Shown: positions 36,167 to 45,994, numbered from the stretch's first letter. The stretch is DNA of 64,000 nucleotides from Paraburkholderia fungorum (GCF_902833645.1 NZ_CADFGE010000001.1:868001-932000); one strand, 5' to 3'. The notes: generated from the letters alone by a model not told the origin. Translations and numbers: made by a program.

Positions 36167-36709
36167 ATGAGCACCACCACCGTTTCCGCCACGTCTCCAG
36201 CAGCACGGCGCGCCAATCCGCTTCGCATTGTGATCATCGCTGTCGTGGCGGTTGCGCTGGCGGTTGCAGGCTATTTCGCGTTCGCCGGCCAGCAGCGCGT
36301 GCCCGATGCCACCTTCACGCTGTTGTCGGGCCAGAAGATTTCCACCGCCGACCTGAAGGGCAAGGTCTATCTGGTCAACTTCTGGGCCACGAGCTGCGAC
36401 ACCTGCATGAAAGAAATGCCGCAAATGGTTCAGACCTATAACCGCTTCAAAGGTCAAGGTCTGGAGTTTGTCGCGGTCGCCATGAACTACGACGCGCCCA
36501 TGTACGTGACCAACTACACGCAAACGCGCCAGTTGCCGTTCAAGGTTGCAATGGACGACGGCTCGGCCGCCAAGGAGTTCGGCAATGTGCAGCTCACGCC
36601 CACCACCTTCCTCGTGGACAAGGACGGCAAGATCCTGAAGCGTTATGTCGGCGAACCGCAATTCGCGGAACTCGACGAGCTGCTGGAAAAAGCGCTGAAG
36701 GCAGCCTGA
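36167..36709 (+). CDS. TlpA-like membrane-anchored thiol-disulfide oxidoreductase
   Basis: This 180-residue protein has one N-terminal membrane anchor (IVIIAVVAVALAVAGYFAF) and a periplasmic thioredoxin fold with the active site CDTC in NFWATSCDTCMKEMPQM. The cis-Pro segment is LTPTTFLVDKDGK. TlpA/ResA-type proteins reduce apocytochromes or copper-site cysteines, which would suit the oxidase cluster 25 kb away, but the link is inference. GAGG lies eight bases before the start. It converges with dctD. Confidence 0.9.
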   Translation: MSTTTVSATSPAARRANPLRIVIIAVVAVALAVAGYFAFAGQQRVPDATFTLLSGQKISTADLKGKVYLVNFWATSCDTCMKEMPQMVQTYNRFKGQGLEFVAVAMNYDAPMYVTNYTQTRQLPFKVAMDDGSAAKEFGNVQLTPTTFLVDKDGKILKRYVGEPQFAELDELLEKALKAA

Positions 36710-36766
36710 GCGCAACGCTCGCGCGGTCCGTCAACGCTTTGAAGATCCCCTCGAATCGCTTCACCC

Positions 36767-36794
36767 GCGCCGGCATGCGCCCTGCTGCCGGCGC
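36767..36794. terminator. Hairpin between convergent tlpA-like gene and dctD
   Basis: GCGCCGGCA and TGCCGGCGC form a perfect 9-bp stem with a 10-nt loop between the two stop codons, without a T-run. Confidence 0.5.
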
Positions 36795-36803
36795 ATCAAA
36801 TCC

Positions 36804-38156
36804 TCACCGCTCCCCTTCTCCCTTGGCCGCGAGGCCATATCGTTTGATCTTCTCGTAGAGCGTCGCCTTCCCAAGCTGAAGCTTGTCCGCCGCCAGCGCG
36901 ACGACGCCGCCGGCCTGCTCCAGCGCCTCCGCGATCACCGCCCGCTCGAATTGCTCGACACGTTCCTTTAACGGTTGCGCCGCTACGCTGTCGTCCGCGA
37001 AAGACATAACCGGATCGTCGGCCACACCGAGCACGAAACGATCGGCGGCGTTGCGCAGTTCGCGCACATTGCCCGGCCATTCTCGCTGCATCAGGCTCGC
37101 GCGCTGCCGGTCCGTGAGAATCGGCGCGGGGCGTTGATAACGCACCGCGGCATCCAGCAGAAAGTGTTCGAACAACGGCACGATGTCCTCGCGCCGCTCA
37201 CCCAAAGGCGGCAGCGCGATCGTCACCACGTTCAGCCGGTACAGCAAATCGCGACGAAACGAACCGTCCGCGACATGCTCAGCCATGTCGCCCTTCGCGG
37301 CCGCCACCACGCGGCAATTCACGCGAATCGGCTGATTCGAGCCAAGCCGTTCCAGCACGCCGTCCTGCAACACACGCAGCAACTTGACCTGCAACGCGAG
37401 CGGCATGCTTTCGATTTCGTCGAGGAACAACGTGCCGCCCGAAGCATGTTCGAGCTTGCCGATCCGGCGCTTGGCCGCACCGGTGAATGCGCCGGGTTCG
37501 TAGCCGAACATTTCCGACTCGAACATCTGCTCCGGCAGCGCGCCGCAGTTCACCGCGATAAACGGTTTGTCCCGCCGCGGCGACAGTTCATGCAGACTGC
37601 GCGCGATCAACTCCTTGCCCGCACCGGTGTCGCCGTTGATCAACACTGACGCGTCGGTCGGCGCGACATTCGCGATCAGCCGGCGCACCTGCTCGATCGC
37701 GGGACTACGGCCAATGATGCGCGGCGCCACCGAGTTCTGCCCGGCCAGTTCACGGCGCAACGCGAGATTCTCAAGCACCAGCTTGCGGCGCTCCAGCGCA
37801 CGCCGCACGGTTTCGATCAGACGCTCGGAGGCGAACGGCTTTTCGATGAAGTCATACGCACCGTCGCGCATCGCCTGCACGGCCATCGAAATATCGCCAT
37901 GCCCGGTAACCAGAATCACAGGCACGTCGGGCGCACGCTCGTGGCACTGCGCGAGCAGTTCGAGACCGCTTGCGCCAGGCAAGCGAATATCGCTGACGAT
38001 CACCCCGGAGAAATCCGCGCTAATCATTTTCGCCGCGGATTCCGCCGACGCATGGCCGATCACGTCGAAGCCCGCGAGTTGCAAACTCTGCACGCTGGCG
38101 CGGCGCACCAGTTCGTCGTCTTCGATGTACAGCACTTGCAGGCCGTGGTTCAGCAT
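36804..38156 (-). CDS. dctD: C4-dicarboxylate response regulator (NtrC family)
   Basis: This 450-residue sigma-54 activator has a receiver domain with phospho-Asp in VSDIRLPGASG (about residue 54). The AAA+ domain has Walker A GDTGAGKELIA and the sigma-54-contacting GAFTGA (about 222). A Fis-type helix-turn-helix at the C terminus includes GKATLYEKIKRYGL. It is encoded 16 bp downstream of dctB. A sigma-54 promoter upstream of dctA is its likely target. Confidence 0.95.
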   Translation of the reverse strand: MLNHGLQVLYIEDDELVRRASVQSLQLAGFDVIGHASAESAAKMISADFSGVIVSDIRLPGASGLELLAQCHERAPDVPVILVTGHGDISMAVQAMRDGAYDFIEKPFASERLIETVRRALERRKLVLENLALRRELAGQNSVAPRIIGRSPAIEQVRRLIANVAPTDASVLINGDTGAGKELIARSLHELSPRRDKPFIAVNCGALPEQMFESEMFGYEPGAFTGAAKRRIGKLEHASGGTLFLDEIESMPLALQVKLLRVLQDGVLERLGSNQPIRVNCRVVAAAKGDMAEHVADGSFRRDLLYRLNVVTIALPPLGERREDIVPLFEHFLLDAAVRYQRPAPILTDRQRASLMQREWPGNVRELRNAADRFVLGVADDPVMSFADDSVAAQPLKERVEQFERAVIAEALEQAGGVVALAADKLQLGKATLYEKIKRYGLAAKGEGER

Positions 38157-38172
38157 GTCGTTCTCATTTGAT

Positions 38173-40170
38173 TCAGGAACCGGCGATAAGCGGGTCCGAA
38201 GTATGGCTCGTCTGCACGCGCGCGCGGCGCAGCGTCAATACGAATAATGCACCGCCGTCCGGCGCGTTGCCTGCTACCAGCGTGCCGCCGCAGTCGCGCG
38301 CAATCGACGATGAAATCGCGAGACCGAGTCCCAGCCCCTGACCCATTTCCTTCGTCGTGAAAAATGGCTCGAACAGACGCGGCAGCACGTCGTCGGGAAT
38401 GCCGGGGCCGTTGTCGCGCACCGCGAACGAGACGCTCGACTCGGTGGCTTCAACCTCGACCCAGATGCGCGGGGGTGTCATTCCCGCCGTTGCGTCGAGC
38501 GCGTTGCCGAGCAGATTGATCAGCACCTGTTCGAGCCGCAGGTCGTCGCAATGGGCGACAAGATCGCGGCGATCGTCGGCCAGATTCAGCGATGTACGCA
38601 CGCCAGTGTCGGCATCGAGCAACACGAGCTCGACGTCGACGCCTTGCAGGCGTTTTTGCAGCAGCGCGACGACGTTGCGCAACGCTCGCATGATCGGCGC
38701 ACGCGCGCTGCGCGGCCGGGCGCGCCCGACGAACAGTTTCAACTGATTGGTGATCTTGCCCATGCGTTCGGTGAGCGCCGCGATCGCTTCGAGATTCTCG
38801 CGCGCCGCAGCCTGGTCACCGCGCTCGAGCAGCACCCGTGTGTTGTCGGAGAAACCGCGCAGCGCCGCAAGCGGCTGATTCAATTCATGCGTAATGCCGG
38901 CCGCCATCTGACCCAACGCGGCGAGCTTGCTCGCCTGGATCAGCTCATCGTGCGCCGCGCGCAACTCCTGTTCGGCGCGCGTTCGCTCGGCCACTTCCTT
39001 CTGCAACTGTTCGTTCGCCTGCGAGAGATCCGCGGTGCGCTCGGCCACGCGCTGGTTCAATTCCGCATAGGCCTTTTGCAGCAGTGAACGGCTACGCATC
39101 ACTTCGCGCACGCGGGCGCGGCGCATTCTCCAGTAGAACGCGAGCAGGACCAGCGACACATATCCGAAACCGGTAACGATAGTCGCGTTGCGCGCGTCGG
39201 CGTCGACCGGATTGACGGGCGACATGGTGATCAGGTGCCAGTCCGGCTCACCCATGCCGCGCCGCGACGCCAGATAGCGCGGCGCATACCGGCCGCCGCC
39301 GATGCGCACGATCTGCGCATTGCCTTCGAGCGTGCGCTCGATCGTCACCGGCAGTGGCGCAATCGGCTGCTGCGCATATTGACGCGCCTGGTAGATCGAA
39401 TCGGCGACCTGTCCGGAGAGCGGCCGGATCGTGTGATATTTCCACGCCGGCACCGACGACAGAAAGATCACGCCGTGGTCGTCGGTAACCACCAGCGGCT
39501 CGGACGCATCCGCGCCCTGAAACCATTCGAGATCGAGTTTGACGACCGCCACGCCGACGATCCTGCCGTCGCGCCGCACCGGCTGCGAGATGTAATAACC
39601 TGGCGCCTGCGAAATCGTGCCGATACCGAAGAAGCGGCCCACGCCGCCCTTCACCGCATCGAGAAAATACGGCCGGAATTGATAGCCCGCGCCGATGAAG
39701 CTGCCCGGCCCGTGCCAGTTGCTCGCGGCGACGCAATAGCCGTCGAGCGGAATGATGTAGGTGACCGTTGCCCGCGCGTGGCGATTGAGGTCTTCGAGAT
39801 ACAGATTGGCGCGTTGGACGTTGGCGGGAGTGGGATCGACCAGCACGTCCTGCACGATGGGATGTTCGGCCAGCAGATAAGGCAACGATTCGTAACGCTC
39901 GAGCGTGCTTTTCAGCGCGCTCGTGGTGCGATCGACCCGTACCGCGGCGTTGCGCCGCAAGTTGTCGATGCCGCTTTGCCACGCAATGCTGTACGTGAGC
40001 CCGCACGCCGCCACGAGCCCGGCGACGAGCGCGAAGAGGATCAGCAGGCGGCGCGTCACGTTGGCAATTTCCGATCTTTGTGGATCGGCTATTGTGGCAT
40101 AAGGCGGCGCGCCGCCGGCGCGAGCTTCCTCGGCCGACGGCGCGGGATCACGGTGCGCGGACGCTTTCAT
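38173..40170 (-). CDS. dctB: C4-dicarboxylate sensor histidine kinase
   Basis: This 665-residue membrane kinase has two transmembrane helices (about 43-65 and 345-365) that enclose a periplasmic PAS-like sensor domain. A coiled-coil linker follows, then the His box HELNQPLAALRGF (about 430) and ATP-binding motifs including DNGPGIPDDVLPRLFEPFFTTK and GLGLGLAIS. The sensor part contains YISQPVRRDGRIVGVAVVK, typical of DctB. I chose Met 40170. It phosphorylates DctD in response to C4-dicarboxylates. dctA lies 59 bp upstream on the same strand. Confidence 0.95.
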   Translation of the reverse strand: MKASAHRDPAPSAEEARAGGAPPYATIADPQRSEIANVTRRLLILFALVAGLVAACGLTYSIAWQSGIDNLRRNAAVRVDRTTSALKSTLERYESLPYLLAEHPIVQDVLVDPTPANVQRANLYLEDLNRHARATVTYIIPLDGYCVAASNWHGPGSFIGAGYQFRPYFLDAVKGGVGRFFGIGTISQAPGYYISQPVRRDGRIVGVAVVKLDLEWFQGADASEPLVVTDDHGVIFLSSVPAWKYHTIRPLSGQVADSIYQARQYAQQPIAPLPVTIERTLEGNAQIVRIGGGRYAPRYLASRRGMGEPDWHLITMSPVNPVDADARNATIVTGFGYVSLVLLAFYWRMRRARVREVMRSRSLLQKAYAELNQRVAERTADLSQANEQLQKEVAERTRAEQELRAAHDELIQASKLAALGQMAAGITHELNQPLAALRGFSDNTRVLLERGDQAAARENLEAIAALTERMGKITNQLKLFVGRARPRSARAPIMRALRNVVALLQKRLQGVDVELVLLDADTGVRTSLNLADDRRDLVAHCDDLRLEQVLINLLGNALDATAGMTPPRIWVEVEATESSVSFAVRDNGPGIPDDVLPRLFEPFFTTKEMGQGLGLGLAISSSIARDCGGTLVAGNAPDGGALFVLTLRRARVQTSHTSDPLIAGS

Positions 40171-40228
40171 ACCTGAACGTCCGCGACCGTGATCGGCGTG
40201 CTGGCGGGAGTCGTAGCCGGTACGCGGC

Positions 40229-41509
40229 TTAAACGCCAGCCGGCTCCTTAACCGCCACGTCACCCCGCAACGCGGCGTTCAGCTTGTTGCGGTCCAGTTC
40301 CTTTTCCCATGCCGACACCACGACCGTCGCCACGCCGTTGCCGACGATGTTGGTCAGCGCGCGGCATTCGCTCATGAAGCGGTCGATTCCGAGAATCAGC
40401 ACCATGCCCGACAGCGGAATGGTCGGCACCACCGCCAGCGTTGCGGCCAGCGTGATGAAGCCTGCGCCCGTCACACCGCTCGCGCCCTTCGACGTCAGCA
40501 TCGTCACCGCCAGCAGCGTGAGTTGCTGGGTCCACGTGAGATCGGTGTTGGTTGCCTGGGCGATGAACAGCACGGCCATCGTCATGTAGATGTTGGTGCC
40601 GTCGAGGTTGAACGAGTAACCGGTCGGCACGACAAGGCCCACCACCGAGCGCGAGCAGCCGAGCTTTTCGAGCTTCAGCATCAGTTGCGGCAGCGCGGCT
40701 TCCGACGAGCTCGTGCCGAGCACGATCAGCATCTCTTCCTTGATGTAGCCGACAAAGCGCAGGATGTTGAAGCCCACCACACGCGCGATGATGCCGAGCA
40801 CGACCACCACGAACACGATCGAAGTCAGATAGAACGTGCCAATCAGCTTGAGCATGGGCAGCAGCGAGCCGATGCCGTACTTGCCGATCGTGAACGCCAT
40901 CGCGCCGAACGCGCCGATCGGCGCCAGCTTCGTGATGATGCGCACGATGCCGAACAGCACGTGCGAGATTCCGTCGATGAAGTTCGTGACGACCTTGCCC
41001 TTCTCACCAGCCGTGGCCAGCACCGCGCCGAACAGCAAAGCGATCAGCAGGATCTGCAGGATTTCGCCCTGAGCGAACGCCGACACGAGCGTGTCCGGAA
41101 TGATGTGCATCAGGAATTCGACCGTGCTCTGGCCGTGCGCCTTCGCGGCATACGACGCGACCGCCTTGCCGTCGAGCGTAGCGGGATCGATATTGAAGCC
41201 GACACCCGGCTTCAGCACGTGCGTCGCGATCAGGCCGAGCACCAGCGCGAACGTCGAGACGATTTCAAAGTACAGCAGCGCCTTGCCGCCGACGCGCCCG
41301 ACCTTCTTCATGTCTTCCATGCCGGCGATACCCGTCACCACCGTACAGAAGATGATCGGCCCGATCACCATCTTGATCAGCTTGATGAAGCCGTCGCCGA
41401 GCGGCTTCATGTCGACGGCGAAATCCGGCGAATAATGGCCGAGCGCAATGCCGATGATGATCGCGACGATCACCTGCACGTACAGCACTTTATGAATGGG
41501 TTTCTTCAC
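40229..41509 (-). CDS. dctA: C4-dicarboxylate/H+ symporter
   Basis: This 426-residue symporter of the DAACS family takes up succinate, fumarate and malate. It begins [20 protein letters not shown], and the substrate site motifs [11 protein letters not shown] and [16 protein letters not shown] are present. The GTG at 41509 with AGGAAA upstream is preferred over the longer frame. A sigma-54 promoter and paired palindromes lie upstream. The gene order dctA-dctB-dctD on one strand puts the transporter first. Confidence 0.96.
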   Translation of the reverse strand: MKKPIHKVLYVQVIVAIIIGIALGHYSPDFAVDMKPLGDGFIKLIKMVIGPIIFCTVVTGIAGMEDMKKVGRVGGKALLYFEIVSTFALVLGLIATHVLKPGVGFNIDPATLDGKAVASYAAKAHGQSTVEFLMHIIPDTLVSAFAQGEILQILLIALLFGAVLATAGEKGKVVTNFIDGISHVLFGIVRIITKLAPIGAFGAMAFTIGKYGIGSLLPMLKLIGTFYLTSIVFVVVVLGIIARVVGFNILRFVGYIKEEMLIVLGTSSSEAALPQLMLKLEKLGCSRSVVGLVVPTGYSFNLDGTNIYMTMAVLFIAQATNTDLTWTQQLTLLAVTMLTSKGASGVTGAGFITLAATLAVVPTIPLSGMVLILGIDRFMSECRALTNIVGNGVATVVVSAWEKELDRNKLNAALRGDVAVKEPAGV

Positions 41510-41698
41510 GATGTTTCCTGCGATATGGGTGAGCTCAAGGCCTGCCACGCTGCGCACCATGCGAACGAATGATCGTCGCGTTTGTGCACGGCATTAGGCC
41601 GCGACAAGACGACGAATTCAGAAATACCGGGAAGGGAAATCAGACATCGTTGTCTCCTTGCTTTAGTTGTCGGACCGTTGCGGCCGCGGATTCTAAAT

Positions 41699-41714
41699 TG
41701 CAAGGTCGATGCCA
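41699..41714 (-). promoter_or_regulatory. Sigma-54 promoter of dctA
   Basis: On the minus strand TGGCATC-GACC-TTGCA matches the -24/-12 consensus TGGCACG-N4-TTGCW in all key GG and GC positions. Transcription would start near 41688, about 180 bases before the dctA GTG. Confidence 0.82.
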
Positions 41715-41775
41715 GCTTGATGCGCAGCGAATCGCTTTGATTTTTATAGGTTTTTTGGCGTGCCACCGCTCACGC

Positions 41776-41828
41776 CGTCCGGGATTCCGGAAATCCGGAC
41801 GAGGGGCGTCGGGGAATCCGGAATCCGC
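41776..41828. promoter_or_regulatory. Paired palindromes, candidate DctD enhancer
   Basis: A 26-bp dyad (41776-41801, 11 of 13 pairs, core TTCCGGAA) and a second dyad around TCCGGA (41811-41828) have centres 31 bp apart, about three helical turns. They lie about 100 and 131 bp upstream of the predicted dctA start site, the usual place for DctD enhancer sites. They could also contribute to ending the ABC operon transcript. Confidence 0.6.
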
Positions 41829-41885
41829 ACCGGCGGCACCCCCGGGAAAACCCGGAGAGGCTTGTCGGGCGCGGCTGTCTGACTT

Positions 41886-42956
41886 CTATGCGCCGCCCTC
41901 TTCCAGCACCAACAGGTTTTCGTGCGAGAAACCCAGCGACACCGGTTGACCACGTTCGGGCAAGCCGCGATTCGGATCATTGAAGACATCGAGTGAGATG
42001 ACCGCATCCTTCACGCGTGTTCTGATGCGCACCACCGCACCGAGAAAATTCACTTCTTCGACGATTGCGCTGAGCGTATTGCGGCCCGGCGCGGCCGGTT
42101 CCAGAACGATGGCTTCAGGCCGTAGCGCGAGCATGCGTTGCTTGCCCGCGTCGCCGGCCGGCAAAGCTTGCGTAGTGGTCAACTCCTGACCGTCGACGAC
42201 CATCCTGCCGGATTTCGGGTCGATCACATGCCCCGCGAGAATGTTCAACGTGCCGACAAACGACGCGACAAAGCGCGTGCGCGGATAGTTGTAGATCTCC
42301 GAGGGCGAACCGACCTGTTCCACGCGCCCCTCATTCATCACCACGATGCGGTCCGAAATCGACAGTGCCTCTTCCTGATCGTGCGTGACGAAAATCGACG
42401 TGATGCCCAACTCACGCTGCAACGCCCGAATGTCTTGCCGCAACGAAATGCGAATCTTCGCGTCGAGCGCGGAGAGCGGTTCGTCGAGCAGCAGCACCTG
42501 GGGCTTGCCGGCGAGCGCGCGCGCCAGCGCCACGCGCTGCTGCTGACCGCCCGACAGTTGCCACGGATAGCGCGCGCCCAGATGCGGCAGCTTGATCAGT
42601 TGCAACATCTCCTCGACGCGCTTGCTGATCTCCGCCTGCGGACGGTGCGCGATCTTCAGCCCGAAACCGATGTTATCGGCCACGGTCATGTTCGGAAACA
42701 GCGCATACGACTGAAACACCATGCCGACCTTGCGCTGCCGCGTGCGCAAGTGCGTCACGTCCTTGTTATCCAGCCGGATGGTGCCGCGCGTCGGCGTTTC
42801 GAAACCGGCGATCATCCGCAGCACCGTGGTCTTGCCGCAGCCGGACGGTCCAAGAAACGTGATGAATTCGCCGCGCTCGATCTTCATGTCGAAGTGATGC
42901 AGCGCCGTGTTCGCCCCGAAGGCCTTATGCAGATTTTCTATCTCAAGGAATGCCAT
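41886..42956 (-). CDS. ABC transporter ATP-binding protein (PotA/FbpC/AfuC type)
   Basis: This 356-residue ATPase has Walker A LGPSGCGKTTVLRM, the signature LSGGQQQRVALARAL, Walker B LLLDEPLSALD and a C-terminal TOBE-like domain (VRIRTRVKDAVISLDVF). That layout is shared by spermidine, ferric, thiamine and sugar-phosphate importers. I chose Met 42956. It is the last gene of the operon ugpQ-like, binding protein, two permeases, ATPase, and is 32 bp from the second permease. Confidence 0.92.
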   Translation of the reverse strand: MAFLEIENLHKAFGANTALHHFDMKIERGEFITFLGPSGCGKTTVLRMIAGFETPTRGTIRLDNKDVTHLRTRQRKVGMVFQSYALFPNMTVADNIGFGLKIAHRPQAEISKRVEEMLQLIKLPHLGARYPWQLSGGQQQRVALARALAGKPQVLLLDEPLSALDAKIRISLRQDIRALQRELGITSIFVTHDQEEALSISDRIVVMNEGRVEQVGSPSEIYNYPRTRFVASFVGTLNILAGHVIDPKSGRMVVDGQELTTTQALPAGDAGKQRMLALRPEAIVLEPAAPGRNTLSAIVEEVNFLGAVVRIRTRVKDAVISLDVFNDPNRGLPERGQPVSLGFSHENLLVLEEGGA

Positions 42957-42988
42957 GATTCTCTGCCTTACCCGGTCAAATGAGTCCG

Positions 42989-43780
42989 TCAAATTTTCTG
43001 GCCGCTAAGCGCGCGGGCCGAACCGAATACCTGAATCAATCCCATCGCCGCCCACGTAATCACGAACGCGATAATCGCGAGCGCCGACGGTTCGTACGCG
43101 CGGTTCGCACCGATCAACTGCAGATACGGACCGAACGCGGGACGGTCGAGCAGACTCGCCAGCGTGAACTCGCCGATCACCACGGCAAAGGTGAGAAAGG
43201 CGCCGGACAGAATGCCCGAGCGGATATTCGGGAAGATCACCTTGAACAGGATCGTCGGCCAGCTTGCCCCGAGACATTCGGCGGCTTCGGTCAGCGAGCG
43301 CACATCGACGGCGCGCAAGCCGGCGTCGACCGCGCGATACATGTACGGCAGCGAGAGCGTCACGTAGCCGAACACCAGCAACAGATCGGTTGCGCGTTCG
43401 TTGCCGGTGAGCGGCAGAATCGAACTGCTGTTGTAGATGCGCAGATAACCGAACACGATCACGATCGCCGGCACCACCAGCGGCAACAGCGTAATGAACT
43501 CGACGACCGGCCGCAGTTTCGGCAACCGCAACTGCACGTAGTACGCGGTCGGCACTACCAGCAACACGCCGACAATGATCGTAAGGATTGCCATCAGGAT
43601 CGAGTAACCGAACGAGGCCTGAAAACGCGGGTCGCTCAGCACCACGTGGTACGCCTCGAAGCTGTAGACGCCACGCTTCATGCGCAGGCTGAATTCGAAG
43701 GTCGCGAGCAACGGAATCAGAAAGTACAGCGAACCGGCGATCATCGCGATCCACGCGCCCGCACGCGATTGGCCTTTCAT
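42989..43780 (-). CDS. ABC transporter permease (second)
   Basis: This 263-residue inner-membrane permease has six transmembrane helices and the EAA loop EAAECLGASWPTILFKVIFPN that couples to the ATPase. It begins MKGQSRAGAWIAMIAGSLYF. The start overlaps the stop of the upstream permease by four bases (ATGA), so the two are translationally coupled. It belongs to the PotC/FbpB-type permease family. Confidence 0.93.
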   Translation of the reverse strand: MKGQSRAGAWIAMIAGSLYFLIPLLATFEFSLRMKRGVYSFEAYHVVLSDPRFQASFGYSILMAILTIIVGVLLVVPTAYYVQLRLPKLRPVVEFITLLPLVVPAIVIVFGYLRIYNSSSILPLTGNERATDLLLVFGYVTLSLPYMYRAVDAGLRAVDVRSLTEAAECLGASWPTILFKVIFPNIRSGILSGAFLTFAVVIGEFTLASLLDRPAFGPYLQLIGANRAYEPSALAIIAFVITWAAMGLIQVFGSARALSGQKI

Positions 43781-44715
43781 CGGCGCCCCCTTTCTGCGCG
43801 CGAACGCAACCAGATGTACCCGCCATTCGACAGCCCGGTCACGAGCACCATGCCGAGCGCGAGTGCGTAGCCGAGGTTCTGGTTGTGCATCACGTCGCCG
43901 CGAATCTGCGCGTACAGCAGGATCGTGACGATGTTGAGCGAACTGCCGGTCAGCGCGTATGCCGTGGCGACCGCGCCGAACGAATTGGCGAACAGCAGCA
44001 GGGTTGCGCCAAGCACGCTCGGCCACAGCACCGGTAACGCGACGTGGCGCCAATATTGGAAGGCCGTGCCGCCGAGGCAGTCGCATGCTTCGCGCCATTC
44101 GCGCTTCAGGCCATCCAGCGCGGGTGTGACGATCAGCACCATCAGGGGAATCTGGAAGTACAGGTAAGTCAGCGTGAGTCCCGAGAAACTCAGCACACTG
44201 AAGCCCGTCGAGTACAGATTGAAGTCGAGGTATTTCTTCAGCAGGACGGTCACGAGGCCGACGCGTCCCAGCGTACAGATGAAGGCAAACGCGAGCGGCA
44301 CGCCGGCAAAATTGGAAGCGACGCCGGAGAACGTCATCAGCGTAGGGCGAATCCAGCCCGGCAGTTTGCCCTGCACCGCCGCCCACGCGAGCAGCAAGCC
44401 GATTACGCCGCCGCCGATCGCAGACGCGGCGCTCACCTTGAAGCTGATCCAGTAGGCGTCCAGCACCGTGGGCTGCAGCAGGTCACGGAAATTCGCGAGG
44501 GTGAAGTGGCCTTGGGGATCCTGAAACGCACCCACCATCAGAAAGCCGGTCGGCAGAATCAGGAACAACAGTGCGAAAGCAAAAAACGGCACTACGCCGA
44601 TCCAGGCGAGAAAATGCGACGCGCGGCTCGGACCGCCGGCGCGAGGTGTTGGCGTGGGCACAGGCGGAACCAGTAATTCCGGCTGCACCGACCCAGCATC
44701 CGATGAAGCGCTCAT
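43777..44715 (-). CDS. ABC transporter permease (first)
   Basis: This 312-residue permease has a Pro-rich cytosolic N terminus (about 1-30) and six helices, with the EAA-type loop REACDCLGGTAFQYWRHVALP. It is coupled by a four-base overlap to the second permease and follows the binding-protein gene by 166 bp. The heterodimeric permease layout matches importers of the 2-aminoethylphosphonate/ferric/sugar-phosphate cluster. Confidence 0.92.
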   Translation of the reverse strand: MSASSDAGSVQPELLVPPVPTPTPRAGGPSRASHFLAWIGVVPFFAFALLFLILPTGFLMVGAFQDPQGHFTLANFRDLLQPTVLDAYWISFKVSAASAIGGGVIGLLLAWAAVQGKLPGWIRPTLMTFSGVASNFAGVPLAFAFICTLGRVGLVTVLLKKYLDFNLYSTGFSVLSFSGLTLTYLYFQIPLMVLIVTPALDGLKREWREACDCLGGTAFQYWRHVALPVLWPSVLGATLLLFANSFGAVATAYALTGSSLNIVTILLYAQIRGDVMHNQNLGYALALGMVLVTGLSNGGYIWLRSRAERGRR

Positions 44716-44844
44716 AGCTCACCCTTGGGGCTTTCTGGTTAACGCCTGACGCGCCGCCCTGCTTGAGCGACGCGTCGTCTTTTCGAAACTGCGCGTTACG
44801 GATAAAAGCCGCGGCATGGGCGGCGTGCGATCGAACGCCGCTCC

Positions 44845-44882
44845 ATCGCCGCCACCGCCGCCACCGTGTGCGCCACGGCGAT
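44845..44882 (-). repeat. Hairpin after the binding-protein gene
   Basis: ATCGCCG and CGGCGAT form a 7-bp stem at the end of the binding-protein gene, in a 166-bp GGCGGC-rich gap before the first permease. It may protect the binding-protein mRNA so that it is made in excess. Confidence 0.35.
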
Positions 44883-45994
44883 TATTTGACGTTCGCGCCG
44901 ACCGCTTCGTCCCAGTGTTTCGTGATGGTGTCTTTGTAGGCGTCCTGCTGGGACAACGTCGGGAACACCACATTCTTGTATGACGAAGGCGGCGGCAGCT
45001 TGTCGAGCAGCGCTTGCGGGACCTTCTTCTGCGCTACCAGCTCGTTATAGCGCATCGGATGGCAATAGCCGCCCAGCCAGCCAAGCTGGCCTTCATCGGA
45101 GTACAGATACTCCATCCACAGTTTGGCCGCATTCGGATGCGGCGCGTAGGCGCTGATCGCCTGCACGTACACACCGGCGACCACGCCTGTTTTCGGAATC
45201 ACCACCTGTACCTTCGGGTTGCCCTTCAGGGTGTCGCGGTCGGCGAGCGCGTTGTAGTCCCAACGCACGATGATCGGCGTGGTGCCCTGTGCAAGCGAGG
45301 CGGCCTTGCCGATCACCGGCACGAAGTTGCCGCTCTTGTTCAGATCGGCGAAATACTTGAGGCCGGCCGTGTCGGCCTTGCTCACATCGCCTTTGCTTTG
45401 CGACATGCCGGCGGCAAACACGGCCTGGATTGCCTGATTGGCCGTGCGCGGGTCGCCTGCCAGCGAGACCGCGTTCTTATAGTCGGGCTTGAGCAGATCG
45501 CTCCAGTCGGACGGCACCTTGTCGATCATGTCGGCGTTCACTTCAAACGACAGTACGCCGTAGTAATCGCCATACCAATAACCGTCGGGATCTTTCGACT
45601 CTTTCGGAATCGCGTTCCACGTAGCCACCTTGTACGGCTGCAGTAACCCTTGCGCCTTTGCGGTCGGACCGAACGACAAACCCACGTCGATCACGTCGGG
45701 CGCCTGCGGCCCCTTGTTGCCCTTGTTCGCCTTGATGGCTTCCACTTCGTCGCCCGAACCCGCATCCGGATTCAGCTCGTTGATCTTGATGCCGTACTTC
45801 TTCTGAAATCCCGCTACCAGTTGACCGTAGTTGCACCAGTCGTGCGGCAATGCGATCACAGTGAGTTGGCCTTCCTGTTTGGCGGCGGCGATCAGTGCGT
45901 CGAGCGGCGCGGCCGAGGCGCTGCTCACCCCGGCTGCGGCAACACCCGCAGCGGCCAACATCGAAAATAAACGAGCTAATGCGGTGCGCTTCAT
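44882..45994 (-). CDS. ABC transporter periplasmic substrate-binding protein
   Basis: This 370-residue protein has a signal peptide ending about residue 28 (SSASAAPL). Its mature domain opens LDALIAAAKQEGQLTVIALP, typical of the SBP_bac_6 (ferric/AfuA/thiamine-like) family. NPDAGSGDEVEAIKANKG and WDYNALADRD are further landmarks. The Met at 45994 has GGGGAAG five to six bases upstream. No Tyr pair typical of ferric-binding FbpA is obvious. The gene follows the glycerophosphodiesterase by 98 bp, so a phosphorylated polyol or phosphodiester ligand is a reasonable guess. Confidence 0.9.
   Translation of the reverse strand: MKRTALARLFSMLAAAGVAAAGVSSASAAPLDALIAAAKQEGQLTVIALPHDWCNYGQLVAGFQKKYGIKINELNPDAGSGDEVEAIKANKGNKGPQAPDVIDVGLSFGPTAKAQGLLQPYKVATWNAIPKESKDPDGYWYGDYYGVLSFEVNADMIDKVPSDWSDLLKPDYKNAVSLAGDPRTANQAIQAVFAAGMSQSKGDVSKADTAGLKYFADLNKSGNFVPVIGKAASLAQGTTPIIVRWDYNALADRDTLKGNPKVQVVIPKTGVVAGVYVQAISAYAPHPNAAKLWMEYLYSDEGQLGWLGGYCHPMRYNELVAQKKVPQALLDKLPPPSSYKNVVFPTLSQQDAYKDTITKHWDEAVGANVK

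Larger units (their letters stand above)
41510..41885. other. dctA upstream region
   Basis: This 376-bp gap separates the end of the ABC ATPase gene from dctA. It holds the sigma-54 promoter, about 190 bases of leader, two palindromes upstream of the promoter and a CCGGG-AAAA-CCCGG hairpin (41842-41855) near the ATPase stop. A short minus-strand frame across the promoter is not coding-like. Confidence 0.6.

Noticed and set aside
41506-41766. Small minus-strand gene overlapping the dctA leader
   Set aside because: It spans the sigma-54 promoter and the dctA start region and shows no coding bias.
45014-45646. Plus-strand frame opposite the ABC binding-protein gene
   Set aside because: It mirrors a clear minus-strand gene and encodes a low-complexity product.
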